From contig NZ_RDTE01000003.1 in NCBI RefSeq assembly GCF_004125265.1, forward strand, positions 5,704,001 through 5,768,000: a stretch of DNA of 64,000 bases, read 5' to 3'. Each line of letters begins with the position of its first letter. Position 1 is the stretch's first letter. Position numbers and translations under genes: made by a program. This DNA comes from Streptomyces lydicus (GTDB lineage Bacteria; Actinomycetota; Actinomycetes; Streptomycetales; Streptomycetaceae). Positions 42,204 to 49,706 of the stretch are shown piece by piece. The notes under the pieces are model-generated. The model saw only the letters and a program-made list of their open reading frames with translations. It made no database searches and was not told where the DNA came from.

Positions 42204-42793
42204 CCGGGCACTTCGAGCCGCAGCCCGGGGGCGGCGCCGCCGTCCCCCTCGACGAGGTCGAGATCTCCATCCTGCGCAGCCTCGCCGTCCAGCTGATGGA
42301 GCTGATCGGCCCGGGCGAGGAGAGCGGGGGGAGCGAGAGCGACGACCTGCTGGCGTCGATCTTCAACGACGGCCCCAGCGAGCCGCCCGCCGACCCGGTG
42401 CTGGCCCGCTTCTTCCCCGACGCCTACGGCGGACCCGACCTCGTCCCCGACGACGATGTGCGCGCCGCCTCCGCCGAATTCCGCCGCTACACCGAGAACG
42501 ATTTGCGTGCGCGCAAGCGCGGGGACGCCCTGGCGCTGATCCGTGCGCTGGACGGTCTGGCGCCCGCCGGTGACAGTGCGCTGCTCCGTCTTGACGCCGG
42601 TGAGTGCCGGCAGTGGCTGGGTGCCCTCAACGACCTCAGGCTGGCCATCGGAACCCGGCTTGAAGTGACCGATGAAGAAGATGGCGGAGAACTGCTGCGG
42701 CTCCCGGACAGCGATCCGCGCAAGCCGATGGTGATGGCCTACCTCTGGCTCGGCGGGCTCCAGGAGACTCTTGTCGACTCCCTGATGGGCTGA
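42200..42793 (+). CDS. DUF2017 protein, ClpS-linked
   Basis: 197 residues, acidic and helical. Recognised by its position directly after clpS and the family parts EVEISILRSLAVQLMELIG and WLGALNDLRLAIGTRLEV. ATGA overlap with clpS means translational coupling, which suggests an auxiliary role for Clp adaptor function; this is inference from context only. A hairpin follows its stop. Confidence 0.85.
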   Translation: MTGHFEPQPGGGAAVPLDEVEISILRSLAVQLMELIGPGEESGGSESDDLLASIFNDGPSEPPADPVLARFFPDAYGGPDLVPDDDVRAASAEFRRYTENDLRARKRGDALALIRALDGLAPAGDSALLRLDAGECRQWLGALNDLRLAIGTRLEVTDEEDGGELLRLPDSDPRKPMVMAYLWLGGLQETLVDSLMG

Positions 42794-42794
42794 A

Positions 42795-42816
42795 AACAGG
42801 GCGTTCCACCCCTGTT
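42795..42816 (+). terminator. Weak hairpin after the clpS-DUF2017 pair
   Basis: AACAGGG pairs with CCCTGTT around an 8-base loop right after the stop, followed by a short T-containing stretch. Confidence 0.5.
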
Positions 42817-43114
42817 GTTACCGCTGTGTTCGCTCAGCGGATGCTCAAATCCGGATAACGATCGCATCACCTCGGCCATGTGAATTGCGGCACTTCATGG
42901 TTCTTGTCCGCTTTCTCTCGTGGTTTGATTCACGCCATCCCTAGGCGGCCTGAGAGACGCCGTGATAAATGTTCACGACCTGCCGTGAGCGACGCCACCC
43001 CTGTCGCCGCGGGAGCGCTACTGCCGGCCGACCGTCGGCGTGCAGGAACTCCATCCGGGGGATCGGGATCCGATCCGGACAGACCGGGTCGGTATGGAGA
43101 AAGGCGCACCACAC
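42817..43114. other. AT-richer leader region of the amino-acid permease
   Basis: About 300 bases with lower GC than the surroundings, especially 42840-42980. It should hold the permease promoter and a long 5' leader. I found no riboswitch, leader ORF or clear operator. Confidence 0.5.
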
Positions 43115-44590
43115 ATGACCTCTGTGCAGGTCGACAAGCAGCACGACGGCGATGAGGCAGCTGGGACGGCCCCCGAAGAGGGGTATCAGCGGGGTCTGGG
43201 AAACCGTCAGATCCAGATGATCGCCATTGGCGGCGCCATCGGTACCGGACTCTTCCTCGGGGCCGGCAAAGCAATCTCGATGGCCGGGCCGAGCATCATC
43301 CTCGCCTACGCCATCGTCGGTCTGGTCATCTTCTTCATCATGCGGGCCCTGGGCGAGCTGCTCATGTACCGCCCCGTCTCCGGTTCGTTCTCGGAGTACG
43401 GACGGGAATTCCTCGGCCCGTTCATCGGCTTCGTGACCGGCTGGACGTACTGGCTGTTCTGGGTCGTCACCGGTATCACCGAAGTGACCGCCGCGGCCAC
43501 GTATGTGCAGTACTGGAACAAGGGCATACCGCAGTGGGCCGCGGCCCTCGTCTTCACCTGTGCGCTCTTCGGCATCAACCTGATCTCCGTGAAGATCTTC
43601 GGTGAGCTGGAATTCTGGTTCTCGATGGTCAAGGTCACCGCGATCATCGGCATGATCCTGATCGGCCTCGGCGTGATCACCCTCGGCTTCTCCGACGCCG
43701 GTGACACCGCCTCCTTCGCCAACCTGTGGTCCCACGGCGGCTTCTTCCCCAAGGGCATCGGCGGCACGCTGATGACGCTGCAGATCGTGATGTTCGCCTT
43801 CCTCGCCGTCGAGCTCGTCGGTGTGACCGCGGGCGAGGCGACCAACCCGAAGAAGGTCCTGCCCAAGGCGATCAACACCGTGCCGTGGCGGATCGGCCTC
43901 TTCTACATCGGTGCGCTGATCATCATCCTGTCCGTCGTCAGCTGGACGGCCTTCAAGCCGGGCGTCAGCCCCTTCGTCGCCGCCTTCCAGCAGATCGGCC
44001 TGCCGGCCGGCGCGGGCATCGTCAACTTCGTCGTGCTGACCGCCGCCCTCTCCTCGGCCAACTCCGGTATGTACTCCACCGGCCGGATGCTGCGCGACCT
44101 CGCGCTCAACGGCCAGGGCCCGAAGTTCTTCACCAAGCTCAGCAAGAACGGCCTGCCCACCTGGGGCACCGGCGTCTCGGTCGCGATGATGCTCTTCGGC
44201 GTCTACATCAACTACCAGTGGCCCGGCGAGGCGTTCAACTACGTCGTCTCCTTCGCCACCATCTCCGGTATGTGGGCGTGGATCGTCATCCTGGGCTCGC
44301 AGCTGCGCTACCGCGCCAAGGCGAACCGCGGCGAGCTGCCGCAGTCCGAGTTCAAGGCTCCCGGCAGCCCCTACACCTCGATCTTCGCGCTGGCCTTCAT
44401 CGCCATGGTGATCGTGATGATGGGCGTCGACAAGGACGCCCGGATCTCGCTCTACGCGGCTCCCGTGTGGGCGCTCATCCTGGGCGTGGGCTACCTCTGC
44501 ATCAAGCGGCGGGACGCGGCGAACGGCCTGACGGCCGGCGCGGCGCCGCAGGACGCCTCCGTCAAGGACACCAAGAACGCCAACGGCTGA
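43115..44590 (+). CDS. Amino-acid permease, AAT family (GabP/RocE/CycA-like)
   Basis: 491 residues, about twelve transmembrane segments. TM1 carries MIAIGGAIGTGLFLGAGKAI, the substrate and sodium/proton site region of the APC superfamily. GELLMYRPVSGSFSEYGREF and VTAGEATNPKKVLPKAI are AAT hallmarks. The ATG at 43115 is used; an ATG at 43094 is in frame. It imports an amino acid with H+; which one cannot be told. A strong terminator follows. Confidence 0.88.
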   Translation: MTSVQVDKQHDGDEAAGTAPEEGYQRGLGNRQIQMIAIGGAIGTGLFLGAGKAISMAGPSIILAYAIVGLVIFFIMRALGELLMYRPVSGSFSEYGREFLGPFIGFVTGWTYWLFWVVTGITEVTAAATYVQYWNKGIPQWAAALVFTCALFGINLISVKIFGELEFWFSMVKVTAIIGMILIGLGVITLGFSDAGDTASFANLWSHGGFFPKGIGGTLMTLQIVMFAFLAVELVGVTAGEATNPKKVLPKAINTVPWRIGLFYIGALIIILSVVSWTAFKPGVSPFVAAFQQIGLPAGAGIVNFVVLTAALSSANSGMYSTGRMLRDLALNGQGPKFFTKLSKNGLPTWGTGVSVAMMLFGVYINYQWPGEAFNYVVSFATISGMWAWIVILGSQLRYRAKANRGELPQSEFKAPGSPYTSIFALAFIAMVIVMMGVDKDARISLYAAPVWALILGVGYLCIKRRDAANGLTAGAAPQDASVKDTKNANG

Positions 44591-44637
44591 GGCGCCACCC
44601 GGCCGGAACGGGGGCGCACCCCCTCGGCGTCCAGCAT

Positions 44638-44678
44638 GCGGGCCCGCTCGTACCACTCTTCGGTACGAGCGGGCCCGC
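44638..44678 (+). terminator. Strong terminator between permease and mec genes
   Basis: GCGGGCCCGCTCGTACC pairs with GGTACGAGCGGGCCCGC (17 bp) around a 7-base loop, followed by TGTTTATTCTT. This is a textbook intrinsic terminator. Confidence 0.9.
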
Positions 44679-44695
44679 TGTTTATTCTTGGCGCC

Positions 44696-45121
44696 ATGCT
44701 GACCCTCACCAAGGCGCTCTTCGACCAGATCGTCGAGCACTCCCGCCAGGACCACCCCGACGAGGCCTGCGGCGTGATCGCCGGCCCGGCGGGCAGCGGC
44801 CGCCCCGAGCGGTTCATCCCGATGCTGAACGCCGCCCGGTCGCCCACGTTCTACGAATTCGACTCGGCCGACCTGCTCAAGCTCTACCGCGAGATGGACG
44901 ACCGGGACGAGGAGCCGGTGGTCATCTACCACTCGCACACCGCCACCGAGGCCTACCCCTCGCGCACCGACATCTCCTACGCGAACGAGCCCGGCGCCCA
45001 CTATGTCCTGGTCTCCACCGCCGACACCGACGACGCCGGGCCCTTCCAGTTCCGCTCGTACCGGATCGTGGACGGCGAGGTCACCGAGGAAGAAGTCGAG
45101 GTCGTGGCGGCCTACTCCTGA
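44696..45121 (+). CDS. mec: JAMM/MPN-family peptidase, Mec-like [CysO]-cysteine peptidase
   Basis: 141 residues. The zinc JAMM signature is complete: His79-x-His81, Ser89 and Asp92 (HSHTATEAYPSRTD), with Glu23 upstream. In mycobacteria Mec releases cysteine from the CysO-cysteine adduct. Here it precedes cysO and cysM, as in M. tuberculosis. Related JAMM enzymes can also trim C-terminal tails from ThiS-like carriers, which is relevant because this CysO has a tail after GlyGly. Confidence 0.88.
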   Translation: MLTLTKALFDQIVEHSRQDHPDEACGVIAGPAGSGRPERFIPMLNAARSPTFYEFDSADLLKLYREMDDRDEEPVVIYHSHTATEAYPSRTDISYANEPGAHYVLVSTADTDDAGPFQFRSYRIVDGEVTEEEVEVVAAYS

Positions 45122-45241
45122 GGCCGTCCCACCTGGTGTACGCCAATCGTCCGCATGATGGGACGAGGTTCCAATACCCGGACCGGGAATCGATACGATG
45201 ACCGCATGGTTGACCACGACGTGAGCGAGAAGAGGCCGGGC

Positions 45242-45379
45242 ATGCTGCTGCTCGCTCCGCTCGCCATACGTCGCTCCGCATCCGCACTGCTGGGCGCGTT
45301 CGGCTGCGGAGCCGCACGGCTGCACGTCGATCTGTGCCGCCTTTCCAGCGCCATCTGTCCGCGCTGCGCCGCCGCCTGA
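45242..45379 (+). CDS. Cysteine-rich leader peptide upstream of cysO-cysM
   Basis: 45 residues, ending with RLHVDLCRLSSAICPRCAAA. The motif HVDLxRxxSxxC is that of actinobacterial putative leader peptides found before sulfur-metabolism genes. The five Cys codons (two in GAFGCGA/DLC, then AIC, PRC) could stall ribosomes when cysteine is low. The ATG at 45242 follows AGAGG; an ATG at 45206 is in frame. A GC-rich self-complementary stretch follows the stop (about 45388-45415). It is probably a cis-acting regulator, not a working protein. Confidence 0.7.
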   Translation: MLLLAPLAIRRSASALLGAFGCGAARLHVDLCRLSSAICPRCAAA

Positions 45380-45517
45380 GCCGGCCCGTCAGGGCGCGCG
45401 GCGCGCGCCGCCCACAGCCCCGCACTCCCGGCGTCACCCGACGCCCTCCCGGCACGCCGCATGGCCGTGCGCCCGGGACGCACCGCCCCGCCACCGCATC
45501 TGGACAGGAGCACTCCC

Positions 45518-45850
45518 ATGGCCATCGAGGTCCGAATCCCCACCATCCTGCGCACCTACACCGACGGCGAGAAGGCCGTCGAGGGCAGCGGAGAGACCCT
45601 TGCCGACCTCTTCACCGACCTGGAGAGCCGGCACACCGGCATCCGCGAGCGCCTGGTCGACGGCGAGCAGCTGCGCCGCTTCGTGAACGTCTACCTCAAC
45701 GACGAGGACGTCCGCTTCCTGGAAGGCATCTCCACCAAGCTCGCCGACGGCGACAGCGTGACGATCCTCCCGGCGGTGGCGGGCGGATCTGCCGCGGCGA
45801 AGCCGCGTCCGGCCGGGGTGGCGGTCGGGCGACGGGCCGGGCTGGTCTGA
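45518..45850 (+). CDS. cysO: MoaD/ThiS-type sulfur carrier protein CysO with C-terminal tail
   Basis: 110 residues, beta-grasp fold: VRIPTILRTYTDGEKAVEG, LADLFTDLE and VTILPAVAGG. CysO is loaded as thiocarboxylate at the terminal Gly-Gly and gives its sulfur to O-phosphoserine on CysM. Here GlyGly is at 89-90 and is followed by a 20-residue basic tail (SAAAKPRP to RRAGLV), so it must be trimmed to work in the known way. The stop lies 1 base from the cysM start. A frameshift artefact near the end is an alternative. Confidence 0.88.
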   Translation: MAIEVRIPTILRTYTDGEKAVEGSGETLADLFTDLESRHTGIRERLVDGEQLRRFVNVYLNDEDVRFLEGISTKLADGDSVTILPAVAGGSAAAKPRPAGVAVGRRAGLV

Positions 45851-45851
45851 C

Positions 45852-46802
45852 GTGCGGTACGACTCCCCGCTGGCGGCGGTCGGGAACACCCCTCTCGTCC
45901 GCCTCCCGCGCCTGTCCCCCTCCGAGGACGTCCGTATCTGGGCGAAGCTGGAGGACCGCAACCCCACGGGCTCGGTCAAGGACCGGCCCGCCCTGCACAT
46001 GATCGAGCAGGCCGAGAAGGACGGCCGGCTCACCCCCGGCTGCACCATCCTGGAGCCCACCAGCGGCAACACCGGCATCTCGCTCGCCATGGCGGCCAAG
46101 CTCAAGGGCTACCGCATCGTGTGCGTGATGCCGGAGAACACCTCCTCCGAGCGGCGCGAGCTGCTGGCCATGTGGGGCGCCGAGATCATCTCCTCACCCG
46201 CGGCGGGCGGCTCCAACACGGCCGTCCGGGTGGCCAAGGAGCTGTCCGCCGAGCACCCCGACTGGGTGATGCTCTACCAGTACGGGAACCCCGACAACGC
46301 CGGTGCGCACTACGCCACCACCGGCCCCGAGATCCTCGCCGACCTCCCCTCCGTGACCCATTTCGTGGCCGGTCTGGGCACCACCGGCACGCTCATGGGC
46401 GTCGGCCGCTATCTGCGCGAGCACGTTCCCGGCGTCCGGATCGTCGCCGCCGAGCCGCGCTACGACGATGTGGTCTACGGTCTGCGCAACCTCGACGAGG
46501 GCTTCATCCCGGAGCTCTACGACGAGTCCGTGCTCACCACCCGCTTCTCGGTGGGCTCCCACGACGCGGTCCGCCGCACCCGTGAACTCCTCGCCGAGGA
46601 GGGCATCTTCGCGGGCATCTCCACCGGCGCGGCGCTGCACGCGGCGATCGGCGTCGGCACGAAGGCCGTCAAGGCGGGGGAGAGCGCCGACATCGTCTTC
46701 GTCGTCGCCGACGGCGGCTGGAAGTACCTCTCCACCGGCGTCTACACCGCCGAGTCCACGGAAGCGGCGATCGAAACGCTGCACGGCCAGCTCTGGGCGT
46801 AG
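45852..46802 (+). CDS. cysM: PLP-dependent cysteine synthase, CysM
   Basis: 316 residues. The PLP lysine is Lys43 in NPTGSVKDRP; the phosphate-binding loops EPTSGNTGISLAM and GLGTTGTLMGVG follow. CysM uses O-phosphoserine and CysO thiocarboxylate to form the CysO-cysteine adduct, which Mec cleaves. The GTG at 45852 sits 1 base after cysO. The stop is followed by an octamer array. Completes the Mec-CysO-CysM cysteine route alongside the normal CysK pathway. Confidence 0.92.
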   Translation: MRYDSPLAAVGNTPLVRLPRLSPSEDVRIWAKLEDRNPTGSVKDRPALHMIEQAEKDGRLTPGCTILEPTSGNTGISLAMAAKLKGYRIVCVMPENTSSERRELLAMWGAEIISSPAAGGSNTAVRVAKELSAEHPDWVMLYQYGNPDNAGAHYATTGPEILADLPSVTHFVAGLGTTGTLMGVGRYLREHVPGVRIVAAEPRYDDVVYGLRNLDEGFIPELYDESVLTTRFSVGSHDAVRRTRELLAEEGIFAGISTGAALHAAIGVGTKAVKAGESADIVFVVADGGWKYLSTGVYTAESTEAAIETLHGQLWA

Positions 46803-46810
46803 TCGCCTGC

Positions 46811-46866
46811 CGGCGGGTCGGCGGGTCGGCGGGTCGGCGGGTCGGCGGGTCGGCGGGTCGGCGGGA
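46811..46866 (+). repeat. Octamer tandem repeat after cysM (CGGCGGGT x6 + 1)
   Basis: Six perfect copies of CGGCGGGT and a seventh ending in A. It begins 8 bases past the cysM stop. Near-perfect identity implies recent slippage. Confidence 0.95.
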
Positions 46867-47321
46867 CCGGCCGGAGGAGCCGGATCGTCCGGAGGAGCCG
46901 GGCGAGCGGGCCGTGCGTGCCATGAGCGCGGGGTCGGTACGTATCCGCCGTCGTGGTTTCCTGCCGCGGCGGCGGGGCTCTCTCCCGGGGCGCGGCGGCA
47001 GGGTTTTCCCGGGGGCGGCGGCATGACCTTTCGGGGGCGCGTCGCACAACCTCCCGGGGGCGCGTAGGCGGGCGCAGGGGCGTACGGGCGTACGGGGCGA
47101 CAGCCCAGACTGGTGATTCCGCCCACAGCTCGCCCCGCCGGAGGAGCTACAGGCCCCTTTGCGCCTTACGCTCGGGGGCACCGCACCGACCGCCGAGGAC
47201 CCGGCATCACCCGGCAAGGACCCGCCGGGAATCCCGGCATGGACCTTCCCCGAGCCCTTGGGCGTTCGAGCAGGGAAGACCGCTAAACCGCCGCCCCCGC
47301 CCACGGAGGTTCACGCCCGCT
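46867..47321. other. Gene-free region between cysM and the MBL hydrolase
   Basis: About 450 bases, GC-rich, without a supported reading frame. A degenerate repeat of CCCGGGGGCGCG-like blocks runs from 46975 to 47065. The 3' end holds a CGGAGGT ribosome-binding site for the next gene. In M. tuberculosis, from memory, a rhomboid gene and murI lie between cysM and this hydrolase; neither is here. Confidence 0.6.
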
Positions 47322-48074
47322 ATGAAGCTCACCGTCGTCGGATGCTCGGGGTCGTTCCCTTCCGTGGAATCGGCCTGTTCGAGCTACCTCCTGGAGGCCG
47401 ACGGCTTCAGGCTGCTCCTCGACATGGGCAACGGCGCCCTGGGCGAGCTGCAGCGCCACATCGGCCTCTATGACCTGGATGCCGTACTCCTGTCGCATCT
47501 GCATGCCGATCACTGCATCGACCTGTGCGGCTACTTCGTGGTGCGCTACTACCGCCCGGACGGCGGGCGTTGCGCGCCGATGCCGGTCTACGGGCCGGCC
47601 GGCACCGAGCGCCGGCTGACCGCCGCGCACGCCGATCTGCCGTACGACGGCGCCATGAGCGAGGTCTTCGACTTCCGCACCCTGACGCCGGGCACCTTCA
47701 CCATCGGGCCGTTCACGATCCGCACGGAGCGGGTCAGCCACCCGGTGGAGTCCTTCGCCTTCCGTATCGAGCACGGCGGCCGGTCCCTGACGTACTCCGG
47801 GGACACCGGCCCCTGCGACGCGCTGGAGCGCCTTGCCGAGGGCGCCGACTTCTTCCTGTGCGAGGCGTCCTTCACCTACGGCAAGGAAGACATCCCGGAT
47901 CTGCACCTCAACGGCCGGGAAGCCGGCGAGATCGCCCAGCGGGCCGGCGCGGGCCGGCTGGTGCTGACCCACATCCCGCCGTGGACCGACCCGGCCCTCA
48001 GCATCCGCGACGCCCAGAAGGCCTATGACGGCCCGGTCGAGGTCGCCAAGGCGGGCGCGGTCCACGAGATCTGA
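47322..48074 (+). CDS. Metallo-beta-lactamase-fold hydrolase (Rv1339-like phosphodiesterase)
   Basis: 250 residues. The metal motif HLHADH (SHLHADHCIDL) is complete, with downstream histidines RVSHPVESFAF, SGDTGPCDALE and VLTHIPPWTD. It resembles RNase Z / ElaC and the actinobacterial class II cyclic-nucleotide phosphodiesterase Rv1339, in the same gene neighbourhood (cysM upstream, rph downstream). The ATG at 47322 has CGGAGGT upstream. A nucleotide or nucleic-acid phosphodiesterase is likely; the substrate is unproven. Confidence 0.85.
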   Translation: MKLTVVGCSGSFPSVESACSSYLLEADGFRLLLDMGNGALGELQRHIGLYDLDAVLLSHLHADHCIDLCGYFVVRYYRPDGGRCAPMPVYGPAGTERRLTAAHADLPYDGAMSEVFDFRTLTPGTFTIGPFTIRTERVSHPVESFAFRIEHGGRSLTYSGDTGPCDALERLAEGADFFLCEASFTYGKEDIPDLHLNGREAGEIAQRAGAGRLVLTHIPPWTDPALSIRDAQKAYDGPVEVAKAGAVHEI

Positions 48075-48100
48075 GCCTCCGGCGGGATGCGTCCCGCGGC

Positions 48101-48151
48101 CACGGCGAGGGCCCCCGGAATCCGCCTGGGATTCCGGGGGCCCTCGCCGTG
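48101..48151. terminator. 23-bp perfect hairpin between convergent genes
   Basis: Bases 48101-48123 pair perfectly with 48129-48151 around a 5-base loop. It lies between the MBL gene and the convergent nagE2 gene and can stop both. Confidence 0.9.
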
Positions 48152-48179
48152 TGCTCGACCGCCGTCGGGCGGCGGCGGA

Positions 48180-49451
48180 TCAGCCCTTGTACTGGGCCTT
48201 GTCCTCCGCGGCGATCTCCTCTTCGGGCTCGCGCCCCGGGGTCGGGAGGTTGAACTTGACGATCGCGAACCGGAACACGGTGTAGTAGAGCGCGGCGAAG
48301 ACCAGCCCCGTGAGGAGCAGCAGCCACGGCTTGGTCGCGATGCCGAGGTTCAGTCCGAAGTCGATCGCGCCGGCCGAGAAGCCGAAGCCGTCCTTCATTC
48401 CCAGCGCCCAGGTCAGCGCCATCGAGACACCGGTCAGCACCGCGTGGATGGCGTACAGCACCGGGGCGATGAACATGAAGGTGAACTCGATCGGCTCGGT
48501 CACGCCGGTGACGAAGGCGGTCAGCGCGATGGAGAACATCATGCCGCCGACGACCTTGCGGCGCTCGGGCCGTGCACAGTGCACCATCGCCAGGCACGCG
48601 GCCGGGAGGGCGAACATCATGATCGGGAAGAAACCGGTCATGAACTGGCCGGCCGAGGGGTCGTGGGCCAGGAAGCGGGCGATGTCGCCGTGCTTGCCCT
48701 GGTAGTCACCGGCCTGGAACCAGGGGAAGGAGTTCAGCAGGTGGTGCATGCCGACCGGGATCAGCGCACGGTTGGCGACACCGAATATTCCGGCGCCCAC
48801 CGCGCCCGAGCCGACGAGCCAGGCGCCGAAGCTGTGCAGCCCGCTCCCGAGAACGGGCCAGATGTAGCCGAAGGCGATGCCGATGACGAGGCCGGCGAGG
48901 GCGGAGAGGATCGGCACCAGACGGCGCCCGCCGAAGAAGCCGAGCCAGTCGGGCAGCTTCTTGCGGCTGTAGCGCTGGTAGAGCAGTGCGACCACGATGC
49001 CCATCACGACGCCGCCCAGCACGCCCGCGTCCACCGGCGGGGCGACGTCGGCCACCTTGCCGTCGACGACGGCCTGGATCTTGGGCAGGTTGGTGTCCTT
49101 GAAGGTGCCCAGCACCTCCTTGAACACCAGGTAGCCGACGACCGCGGCCAGAGCGGTGGAGCCGTCGGACTTCTTGGCGAAACCGATCGCGATGCCCACC
49201 GCGAAGAGCAGCGGCAGGTTGTCGAACAGCGCGCTGCCGCCGGCCTCCATGAACTCGGCGATCTTGTTGAGGAAGGCGGGCAGCGAATCCCGGCCGAGCA
49301 TGTCCGACTGGCCGAGCCGCTGCATCAGCGCGGCGGCGGGCAGCGTGGCGATCGGCAGCATGAGACTGCGGCCGATGCGCTGGGCCACGGCCATGGCGCC
49401 GGAGCCGCGGCCCTTCTTCTCGGGGGCCGCCGTGGCGGTGGCCGAACTCAT
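48180..49451 (-). CDS. nagE2: N-acetylglucosamine PTS permease, EIIC (NagE2-like)
   Basis: 423 residues, about ten transmembrane segments of the glucose/GlcNAc EIIC family. QRIGRSLMLPIATLPAAALM, GFAKKSDGSTALAA and TEPIEFTFMFIAPVLYAIHA are visible. It takes up N-acetylglucosamine with phosphorylation, using EIIB encoded nearby. A dre-like array lies upstream, so repression by DasR is expected. The name follows S. coelicolor order (nagE2-nagE1-nagF-rph) from memory. Confidence 0.88.
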   Translation of the reverse strand: MSSATATAAPEKKGRGSGAMAVAQRIGRSLMLPIATLPAAALMQRLGQSDMLGRDSLPAFLNKIAEFMEAGGSALFDNLPLLFAVGIAIGFAKKSDGSTALAAVVGYLVFKEVLGTFKDTNLPKIQAVVDGKVADVAPPVDAGVLGGVVMGIVVALLYQRYSRKKLPDWLGFFGGRRLVPILSALAGLVIGIAFGYIWPVLGSGLHSFGAWLVGSGAVGAGIFGVANRALIPVGMHHLLNSFPWFQAGDYQGKHGDIARFLAHDPSAGQFMTGFFPIMMFALPAACLAMVHCARPERRKVVGGMMFSIALTAFVTGVTEPIEFTFMFIAPVLYAIHAVLTGVSMALTWALGMKDGFGFSAGAIDFGLNLGIATKPWLLLLTGLVFAALYYTVFRFAIVKFNLPTPGREPEEEIAAEDKAQYKG

Positions 49452-49511
49452 CGGATTCCTCCTGGTGAGGCGGGCACTCCAAAGGGGGGACGGCCCGCGT
49501 TTGGTCTACAC

Positions 49512-49543
49512 CTTGGTCTACACCACTAGTGGTTTAGACCATT
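49512..49543. promoter_or_regulatory. Two abutting dre-like (DasR) sites upstream of nagE2
   Basis: CTTGGTCTACACCACT (49512-49527) is followed immediately by AGTGGTTTAGACCATT (49528-49543). Against the recalled consensus AGTGGTCTAGACCACT they match at 13 and 14 of 16 positions. A further half-site TGGTCTACACC lies at 49502-49512. They sit 61-92 bases from the start codon, in the promoter region. Confidence 0.85.
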
Positions 49544-49583
49544 CTTAGCACGTAGACCTGACACAAAGGAATCCATTCTTCCA

Positions 49584-49599
49584 AGTGGTGTGGACCACA
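49584..49599. promoter_or_regulatory. Third dre-like site between nagE1 and nagE2
   Basis: AGTGGTGTGGACCACA matches the recalled DasR consensus at 13 of 16 positions, with perfect GTGGT/ACCAC arms. It lies 40 bases upstream of the pair above. Confidence 0.65.
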
Positions 49600-49621
49600 T
49601 GATCACCGGCCCCCGGACAAC

Positions 49622-49650
49622 GGAAAAGGCAGGCGCTTTCCGCGCCTGCC
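49622..49650 (-). terminator. Terminator downstream of nagE1
   Basis: On the minus strand GGCAGGCG pairs with CGCCTGCC around a 7-base loop and is followed by TTTTCCG, 39 bases after the nagE1 stop. Confidence 0.85.
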
Positions 49651-49670
49651 CCGGCCCCCCGGCTGTCCCC

Positions 49671-49706
49671 CTACTTCACGTTCTCCCGCTACTTCACGTT
49701 CTCCCG
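49671..49706. repeat. 18-bp direct duplication including the nagE1 stop codon
   Basis: Two perfect copies of CTACTTCACGTTCTCCCG. On the minus strand the gene ends RENVK-stop and the duplication repeats RENVK-stop just after. Confidence 0.95.

Noticed and set aside
42817..43114. Amino-acid permease leader considered for a riboswitch
   Set aside because: I could not match it to any known riboswitch core or find a convincing stem series by eye.
42941..45325. 794-codon minus-strand frame opposite the permease and mec genes
   Set aside because: Gly/Asp/His-rich shadow of genes with clear families.
46811..46866. Octamer array considered as a CRISPR-like locus
   Set aside because: No spacers and a unit of only 8 bases; it is a simple tandem repeat.
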